From: Sesamum alatum
Lineage: Eukaryota; Streptophyta; Magnoliopsida; Lamiales; Pedaliaceae
NCBI GenBank assembly: GCA_034509735.1
Contig: JACGWO010000006.1
Location: 37,193,141 to 37,257,140 of the forward strand
DNA length: 64,000 nt
Direction: 5' to 3'
Below are positions 57,001 to 64,000 of the stretch, piece after piece. Numbering within the stretch: position 1 is the first letter of the stretch; each line of letters starts with the position of its first letter. The translations under genes and the position numbers were made by a program. Under the pieces are notes generated by a model. It was not told the origin of the DNA and searched no databases. It worked only from the letters and a program-made list of their open reading frames with translations.

Positions 57001-59545
57001 ACATGCAAAAGTTGCTCTCTCGTGAGTATGGCATGCGCATGTAGACAACCATTTGGGTACTCGCGTGGAGTTACAGCACCTGGATACTATGTGCAAGATC
57101 ACGACCACAACAATTTACCTGCCAATGACATAGGGCATGTCTATATCACTAGTTCTGCTCAAGGGGAAAGAAATGGCATCTTTAGGCCAGTACGGGTACA
57201 TGACAGGGCCCCTATTGATGGTTTAGCTGGCATTGGACGTGGAACTACATCTGTTCCTGTAGCTGCTTGGCCTCCAACTCGTTATGTCTTTTCTCGCGTT
57301 CCATTTGGTATTGGCAACCGAAGCAATCAGCAACCTCCCGCTAATGATGACCCAGAGAACAGAGCTGACAACAGTGGGGACCTTGCTGGGGATGGATTGA
57401 CAGCTTTGGTTGGGCTCAGCCAGGGATCAAATGATGCCGCTAATGTGCTCGAGGTGCAAATGGGAAGAGAATATGAGACAGGTCTGCAGAGCAGACTGGC
57501 AGGATCCTTAACCCCTCGGTCAAGTACGAGTTGCATTCCTGCCCAAATGGTTGACTCATCCGAGCGAACTACGGGGCTCGAGTGGGAGAATGCGAATAGC
57601 TCTATATCATTGGATTTAAAGACACCTTTGAGTCATTTCCCACCTTTTCGCTTTGCGTAAGGCATCCTTTCTTCTGGCATAGTCATTGAGATTTTTGCTT
57701 TATTGGCTAATCTTTTAAGAATGTTCAAGATAGATGGTGGTAATGTAGATTTAATGCATGTGGGAACAGTCAAAGAAAGGTTGCCCATTTGGTCCCTAAC
57801 CACTTTGTGTACTTATATTTTATGACCAGATGTAGCTTGCCCTTCTCTTACACTTTCCTTTATGAGAGATGGATGAAATCTATGCACTAGGATAACAGAA
57901 ATTCTGACCTATGTTTGACTTGTTCTAGTTAATGGAGAACTTTGAGAATATGTAAGTTTAGTAATTGGCTTCTCAAAACTGGTGTTTAAAAGTTGCTGGA
58001 ATAAACTATTGTACTGTGTAGTCTTTGATCATCCTCTACTGTTTTGTCAGGGTTGAATTTCATGATGTGCATAGACTTACTGATGGCCAAGTTAAGCACT
58101 CCCCTGAAGTATTTTATGCAGGTTCCTTGTGGAAGGTATGCAATAACAAAAAATATTTTCTTTCATCTGATTCTGAATCCTGCTTCTAGCTTGATGCTTT
58201 TGAATTGATAAATAAAAGTGTGATTATTTTGGTGTGTTGGATCCATAGATTAGTGTCCAGGCTTTTAGTGACGAAGATCCTCAAGGACGCCGTACTCTTG
58301 GTATCCTTCCTAAACCTTTGTAAAGGAATAAATTGTGCCTTGAGAAGATTGTATCATTTAATTGCTGTACTTTTGTTATCATCTGTGATTCAGGTCTATT
58401 TCTTCATCGCCGGAAGGCAGAGATAAGTGATCCACTTCGAAAGGTACTTATAGTTGCGACTTGTGGCTGCAAACACACACTTGATGAGTGTTTTTGCAGC
58501 CCAGGTCATGGGAGCATTTTGCACCACCCAGACATGATTTTACACTTTATGAAGGAACTGGTTCTGTACGGCTGCTAACAGTCTTCATACTTCATAATTT
58601 GAATTCGCTTAAATCCCCTGACCACCAATCACCAACAGTTAAAATGATGCTTATGAACAGACTTGTTCTTCACAGCTTCATGCCCGAACTTACATGCTGT
58701 TTTAAAATATTTGTGTAACACTTAGTTTGTAAGTTAAAATCAAGCTGAAATCATGTGTTAGAATTAATGTTACTTTGTCCCAACAACTTCATTACTGTGA
58801 TATCATCATATTAATGTCAGTCCCAGTTTTGTTATACATAAAAACGAGGATACTTAACAATTGTTGCTCACAATGTATTTCTTTTGGATGCTTACCAAAC
58901 CCATCATGGTTAATTTTTGAAATGTAGAATTCATCGCTCTTTGAAAGTAATCCAAACACAGGCGCTTTCTTGGAAACAGGCTACCAAAGAATTTCCTTTT
59001 GTGATATTCTATTATTATAAGTCAATTTTTGAAAAGCTTCGTTGAACCGCTCTTAACTGTAAGACGACCTTTTGTTTGCTTCTACACCTCGAATTATAAT
59101 CTAAACTAGCAACCTTGCTCAAAGATCTTGAAGTTTTACCTTTTCTACTTCTTTATTCTCAAAATAAATTAAATTGCTTGTATGTAAGTATAATGTAATG
59201 CTGCATTTTCTGCCTTTTGATTCCAGCTCCATATGTATGTCGATTCCAGGGAAAAGGTTACTGCTAGATATCAGGTGAACTGACTAAGCCAATGTACTTA
59301 TTGCAAGAATATTTCATCATTAGTCAAGTGGTCATAATATGTCGATGTTTCCACATATAAACTTTCAGTTGATATGTCCATCAAAGAGAGAAGTGATGGT
59401 TTTTGGAAGCTATAAGCAAACAGGAACACTTCTACCAAAAGCTCCAAAGGGGTGGGGTTGGCGAACAGCATTGTTATTTAATGAGCTTGGTGATCTTCTT
59501 CAAAATGGTGCCCTACGTGTGGCTGCCGTTGTGCAGCTTATCTGA
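54039..59545 (+). CDS. Germ cell-less-like BTB/POZ protein
   Basis: This is probably a substrate adaptor of a CUL3-type ubiquitin ligase, inferred from the BTB fold. Twelve exons join in phase to 902 residues: 54039-54388, 54846-55029, 55288-55356, 55442-55540, 55691-55770, 55858-56677, 56962-57656, 58051-58135, 58249-58300, 58394-58443, 59227-59274 and 59369-59545 (TGA). A second in-frame ATG at 54054 has a better context (GCCATGG) and may be the real start (897 residues). The BTB domain is at about 85-180 (FSDVVLNAMGSTYHLHRL, SYFRKMLQGPWKEA). A BACK-like region follows (FAESQDYGIHGERVRNACWG), resembling animal germ cell-less proteins. The middle is Ser/Asn-rich and probably disordered. The C-terminal end (GRRTLGLFLHRRKAE, PKGWGWRTALLFNEL) is a second ordered block. 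Confidence 0.88.
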
Positions 59546-60829
59546 TCATTTTTTAGGTAAAATAACCCGTGGGTCCTTTCAATGAAATGCTAGGTGCTGC
59601 ATTTTTCACAAAACTAAAGATGTTAATACCTTGTTTTATTTTGTTTTTCGTTTCAGATGGCGTGAAGCAGAATTATGGTTTTTTGCCACACAGGTGACAT
59701 CAAATATTTGTGCACTTTGAAACTAATTCTGTGTTCCTCATTCTCTGGTCTGCACCTAATATCTGTATTGGATCTAGATACATTTCAAGCACTTCTGTAA
59801 ATTTCATTTCATTATGCAGTTCTGTTGTTTAGGTCGACAGAGAATTGTGTATATGTTATACTTCTCCGGCCATACCTAACATTCAATGCAAAAATACGGT
59901 GGTTTTTCTGAGTTGATGCTGCATAAGACTTACATCCCGATGAATGGTGATAAATCTTTCCGGTGCATAACTAACTAAGCCCGAATTGGATGTGAACTTT
60001 GATCTTCATTTTAGTCCTAAGGGGTCCGTAACGTGTAGAGAACTCGATTATGTTTGGATTTCCTAATCCAGGTATCTGGACGGCACTGAATTAAGGCGGC
60101 GAGCACTGAGAAACCATGTTTTCTACAATTCATATGGTTCTGTTTTCACAGTTAGGGATTCAAATTCCTTAGCCGAATGTGAGATTCTGAAAGCCTGTCG
60201 TATTCTCTCATCCAAGTCCATTGAATTGTCCGGAGCATTTACTTACCAGAATGTGTGGTGTTAAATGGACTGCAGCAGATTAGGTTAAGAAACGTGTTTT
60301 CATATTATCGTCTAATTCACCAATGGCTGGGAATATCGAAGGAAACAGTAAGCATGGCCCATGGCTTGGTTTTTACGATACTTGTGATTTTTTGGGTTCT
60401 GGGTTACTTGGTTTTGACGATGGGGACACACGACTTTAGTGAACACGTGAAATGTTTTTTTTTTCTTCACAACTTGAATTGCTGCTGCTACTGGTATAAT
60501 CAGTGGAAAATGAGCCCACGACTTCATAAAACACAACAATGTCTTCTAGAAGTTAGGTTGATTGCCCAACAATCACAACTACATAAATTGGTAATTTCTA
60601 GGTACCATATTTTGGTGGTAGGTTGCACTACATAGATCATATCTGCATGTGCTCTTCCTATAATTGCAGGTAAACACTATACGCTTTTTTACTAAATTAC
60701 AACATCTGCGATGGAAGTTGTAAAATATAACTGCATCCCCTGTTCAAGATTAAAGCTTACGATAATAACCCTTCAGGGGTGCAGCTATAATTTAACAAGA
60801 AGTCTCAAATGTTTGTGTAATTTAATTTA

Positions 60830-61633
60830 GGGTTAAATACAGTAACTACTCTTGAAATATCCACCCTACATCAATTACCCCATAAAGTATTAAAATCTTT
60901 AAAAAAAACTCTGACCTTCCAACATCTTTAATTTTGAAGTTCAAAAAGTCCATTTTATCCTAACTAAAAATTGATTTATGGAAAAAAAAAATTAAAGAGA
61001 TTTTTAAAACACTAAAATCACTCTTTTTTTAAGTTCTATCTAATTCTATTTTCACTTGTTCATTGAGTTTTTTTTTTTTAATAATTCTAAAGTATTTAGA
61101 GCTCATTTTATTTTAGTTTCACTTATTTGTCAAATCAAATTACAAATAAATTTATACATTCATATAATTTCCACATTTGGTATAATTACCATATGTATAT
61201 ATATAAATATATATTAGTTGTATATTTTCTTGTTAGATCATGATAAGCTCTTTCGGTTATATTAATTGTATATTTGTTAAAGTAAATATATATATATATG
61301 TATGTATAATTTTTTTTTTTATAATTTGGTTTGACAAACAAGAAAAACTAAAATAAAATGAGCTCCAAGTACTTTAGAATTACGAAAATTAAAAGAACTC
61401 GATGAACAAGTGAAATTAGATTAGACAAATTTTCAAAAAAGAGTGGTTTTGGTATTTTAATAATTTCTTTTATTTTTTTTCAAAAAGCAATTTTTAGTAA
61501 GGATAAAATGGATTTTTTGAACTTAAAAATGAAAGGGGTTAGAGGGCAAGGGATTTTTTTGAAGGTTTTAATACTTTAGGAGGGTAATTGATGTGGGGTG
61601 AATACTTTTGAGGATGGTAACTGTATTTAACCC
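60830..61633. mobile_element. 804-bp foldback element with arms of about 300 bp
   Basis: The left end GGGTTAAATACAGT and the right end ACTGTATTTAACCC are perfect complements. Pairing continues inwards for about 300 bp, for example ATCAATTACCCCATAAAGTA against TACTTTAGGAGGGTAATTGA and AAAGTCCATTTTATCC against GGATAAAATGGATTTTT. Flanking 9-mers TTTAATTTA (60821-60829) and TTTAACTTA (61634-61642) match at 8 of 9. Only a short AT-rich loop separates the arms, and no protein is encoded. Confidence 0.9.
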
Positions 61634-62111
61634 TTTAACTTAACTTTAGGGGTGTTAATGTAATTTACCCATAATTTTAACAATACTTGATTCAATTTTG
61701 TAAATAAAAGCCGGCAGCATCTTAAATGTCCTGACAGCATCCGAAGCAAGTGAATATTTTAAGTTGAAATATTTAATAATTTTCACAAGTAATTTCTCTT
61801 TGTGGTCCCTCATATTAATAACAAGAAACAAAAAGCCCAAAAATGACTTTGACTATGTGATGCTGACCCTTTTAAGCCTAGCAAAACAAAATTTATTGCT
61901 GGACTGATTTATGAATAACATCTCAACATTGAAGGGTAGTTTGGTCATATCAGTGGAAATTGCACATCAAAGACTGGCCAATAATTTGGACACATGCTGA
62001 AATAGTAAAGGGACATGAAAGGCTGTGGTACTTTGCAGTTTTTTTGATCCTTTCTTGTTTGAACAATGCATAGAAATGCAGATATCACTAGATTATAGTA
62101 ATCATATAAGG

Positions 62112-62395
62112 TTTATTTGTATTTTTAGTCCTATAATTATACTTTTTTGACATTTTAATCTTTTAATTTGTTAGCGTTGTAAGTTGGCCTACAAATTTTT
62201 TAATATTACAATTTAAATCAATTTTGTCTGGAATTTTCAAAGTTGGCTTGAAAGTGGCATCTGCCAGTTAAACGGGGGAAACACATTTTATTGGCTGAAT
62301 TATGATAATGTGTCAAATAGTGACCAAAAAAAAAAAATAGTGAAATTTAAAAAGGTGAAAAAACTATTTTTCAGGACTAAAAATGCAATTAAGCC
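62112..62395. mobile_element. Candidate small inverted-repeat element
   Basis: GTATTTTTAGTCCTATAATTA at the left faces TTCAGGACTAAAAATGCAATTA at the right, about 280 bp apart, upstream of the ABCC transporter. A clear target duplication was not found, so the boundaries are approximate. Confidence 0.45.
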
Positions 62396-62777
62396 AATAA
62401 TATAATGTTGATGCTGGACTTTTCATTCCTCATCAATAAACTCCACATGCAAGCTCCTGAAATAAATCCTTACTTTAAACAAATCCCATTATTTTATGTA
62501 TCACAAGATCTTCCATTCTCCAAGAATATGATCTTTTCATGATTTCCAAGTGCTTATTTTCAGTTGAACTTCATTCTTGAAGCTCAGGTTTCACATGCCT
62601 ACATGTCATTCTTTTTTCTTGGGACAAAATATCATATGATACCATTTTCACTTGTTACCTATAGCATGGATCTATTAGTGTGATACTAGGATTCATCTGT
62701 GTTCTTGACATTTCTGTCTGAATTTTCTGCTTTTGAACTCAGGAGCACATGTTCCTGATTAGTTCTTTTGGATAATC

Positions 62778-64000
62778 ATGTCTTCCGTTTCATGGTTCAC
62801 GTCCGTTGAGTGTTCCGCCTCCGTCGTTCAATCTTCTGATGATTCAAGTTCTTTTTCAACTGTACTACACTGGCTAGAATTCATTTTTCTGTCACCGTGT
62901 CCGCAGAGGATTCTGTTTTCAGCCGTTAACTTTCTGTTCTTGCTTATCCTTGTTGTACTGGTGCTGAAACGGCTGTATTCTCGATTCCTGAATGGTCAAA
63001 ATACGGCCTCCTCCCTTCTCGAAAAACCTCTTCTTGGAGCTGATAGTCATGGTTTTAGAATCAGTTTGTGGTTTAAAGCTTTGTTTGTCGTCACAGCTCT
63101 ATTAGCCTCTGCCTATGCTGTTCTCAGCATATTGGCCATCAGCAAAGGTGTCGAATCTCAATGGAACTTGATTGAGTTTTTGTTCAAATTGTTTCAGACA
63201 ATGGCTAATGTGGTTGTTTTGGTTCTTATTGCACATGAGAAAAAATTTGGAGCTGTCTCTCATCCGCTGCCCCTACGAGCGTATTGGGCTGTGGACTTTG
63301 TTCTTGTATGTCTGTTTGCTGCTATGGCTGTCACTCGTTTAGTCTCTAGTAGCGGAAGTGTTGATCTAAACATGAAATTGGATGATATGTTTTCCTTGGT
63401 GAGCTTCCCTCTATACGTTTTTCTGCTTGTTGTTGCTGTGAAAGGATCATCTGGGATTGATTTGGTTGCTGAGGAGGATCTTGATGAGAATGCAAGACCA
63501 CAAGTAGAGGAACGGGCTACTGTGGATTCTGATGTGAGTGGCTATGGTTCAGCTTCGTTGCTGTCTAGAGCCGTGTGGCATTGGATGAATCCAGTTCTGA
63601 GCAAAGGGTATAAGGCTCCTCTGAAAATGGACGATGTCCCTTTGCTTCCACCGGATCATCAGGCTCAGAGAATGGCTGAACTGTTTGAACTTTATTGGCC
63701 TAATCCTAGTGAGAACTCCAAGAACCCTGTAAGAACAATGCTGCTCAGATGTTTCTGGAAGGATCTTGCTTTCACGGGTTTTCTTGCCCTTGTGCGCTTA
63801 GTTGTCATGTATGTCGGGCCGGTCCTAATCCAAGGTTTCGTCAGTTTCACCTCTGGGGACAGAAGCAATTTGTATCAAGGTTTTTATCTGATATTGATTC
63901 TGTTAATAGCGAAAGTGGTTGAAGTTCTTAGTTCCCATCAGTTCAATTTTCTGTCTCAGAAGCTGGGGATGCTTATGCGTTCCGTTCTGATGACTGCTCT
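62778..64000 (+). CDS. ABCC4: ABC transporter C family (MRP-type), 5' part
   Basis: This is the start of a full-size ABCC pump, expected at the tonoplast or plasma membrane and exporting conjugated organic anions. The open frame runs from ATG at 62778 to the window edge, 407 complete codons with no stop. It begins with the N-terminal TMD0 (several hydrophobic helices, for example ILFSAVNFLFLLILVVLVL) and the L0 linker containing SRAVWHWMNPVLSKGYKAPL. It then enters TMD1 (DLAFTGFLALVRLVVMYVGP, FYLILILLIAKVVEVLSSHQ). Blocks such as SQKLGMLMRS resemble Arabidopsis ABCC4 and ABCC14, so that subgroup is likely. The nucleotide-binding domains lie beyond the window. Confidence 0.9.
   Translation, partial: MSSVSWFTSVECSASVVQSSDDSSSFSTVLHWLEFIFLSPCPQRILFSAVNFLFLLILVVLVLKRLYSRFLNGQNTASSLLEKPLLGADSHGFRISLWFKALFVVTALLASAYAVLSILAISKGVESQWNLIEFLFKLFQTMANVVVLVLIAHEKKFGAVSHPLPLRAYWAVDFVLVCLFAAMAVTRLVSSSGSVDLNMKLDDMFSLVSFPLYVFLLVVAVKGSSGIDLVAEEDLDENARPQVEERATVDSDVSGYGSASLLSRAVWHWMNPVLSKGYKAPLKMDDVPLLPPDHQAQRMAELFELYWPNPSENSKNPVRTMLLRCFWKDLAFTGFLALVRLVVMYVGPVLIQGFVSFTSGDRSNLYQGFYLILILLIAKVVEVLSSHQFNFLSQKLGMLMRSVLMTA

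Larger units (their letters stand above)
59546..62777. other. BTB 3' flank, transposons and ABCC promoter
   Basis: The part to about 60250 is probably 3' untranslated sequence, possibly spliced. A long inverted-repeat element lies at 60830-61633. A smaller candidate at about 62112-62395 has TTTTTAGTCCT mirrored by AGGACTAAAAA. The DNA before 62778 is presumably the ABCC promoter and leader. No other coding exon is supported. Confidence 0.6.

Overview
This window is nuclear DNA of a flowering plant, very probably a eudicot and perhaps an asterid; the lineage is an inference from overall character, not shown by the sequence. The genes are split by short GT-AG introns, intergenic DNA is AT-rich, and every recognisable protein has a clear plant counterpart. 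Several products are plant-specific: the chloroplast import receptor TOC159, a xyloglucan xylosyltransferase, a large pentatricopeptide (PPR) protein and an organellar isoleucyl-tRNA synthetase. Exon chains were rebuilt by hand from splice signals and reading-frame phase. For most genes every phase closes and the protein length fits the family.

Layout. At 1.5-7.2 kb (minus strand) lie two tandem intact copies of the ribosomal protein S21 gene, followed by a decayed third copy of their promoter and 5' leader. At 8.7-10.3 kb (minus) is a heat-shock-factor-binding protein gene with a textbook U12-type AT-AC intron. At 13.5-14.9 kb (plus) is an intronless GT34 xyloglucan 6-xylosyltransferase. At 16.8-22.9 kb (plus) is a 15-exon PRMT4/CARM1 arginine methyltransferase. 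At 23.9-33.0 kb (minus) is a 22-exon organellar isoleucyl-tRNA synthetase with one GC-AG intron. At 34.4-39.7 kb (minus) is single-exon TOC159, whose acidic domain holds seven in-frame 171-bp repeats. At 40.4-43.3 kb (plus) is a DUF3110-type plastid-like protein that seems to have lost its last 56 residues through a 61-bp insertion. At 43.9-45.2 kb (minus) is a TOG/ARM-repeat protein, and at 46.8-49.9 kb (minus) a P-class PPR protein. At 54.0-59.5 kb (plus) is a germ cell-less-like BTB protein. From 62.8 kb to the right edge (plus) is the 5' part of an ABCC (MRP-type) transporter.

The genes are ordinary nuclear housekeeping and organelle genes and form no operon-like unit. The organelle-related genes (IleRS, TOC159, the DUF3110 protein and PPR) lie close together. 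TOC159 and the DUF3110 gene are divergent with only 785 bp between their start codons.

Intergenic DNA, mainly 10.4-13.4, 49.9-54.0 and 59.6-62.7 kb, is shaped by small non-autonomous inverted-repeat transposons. Several have terminal sequences beginning GGGTAAATTACA or GGGATAATTACA and 9-bp target duplications, which suggests Mutator-like elements. One is split by a 351-bp solo LTR with a perfect 5-bp target duplication. I saw no tRNA, rRNA, CRISPR or viral gene. The most notable items are the RPS21 array with its extra promoter module, the U12 intron, the TOC159 repeat expansion and the truncating insertion in the DUF3110 gene.
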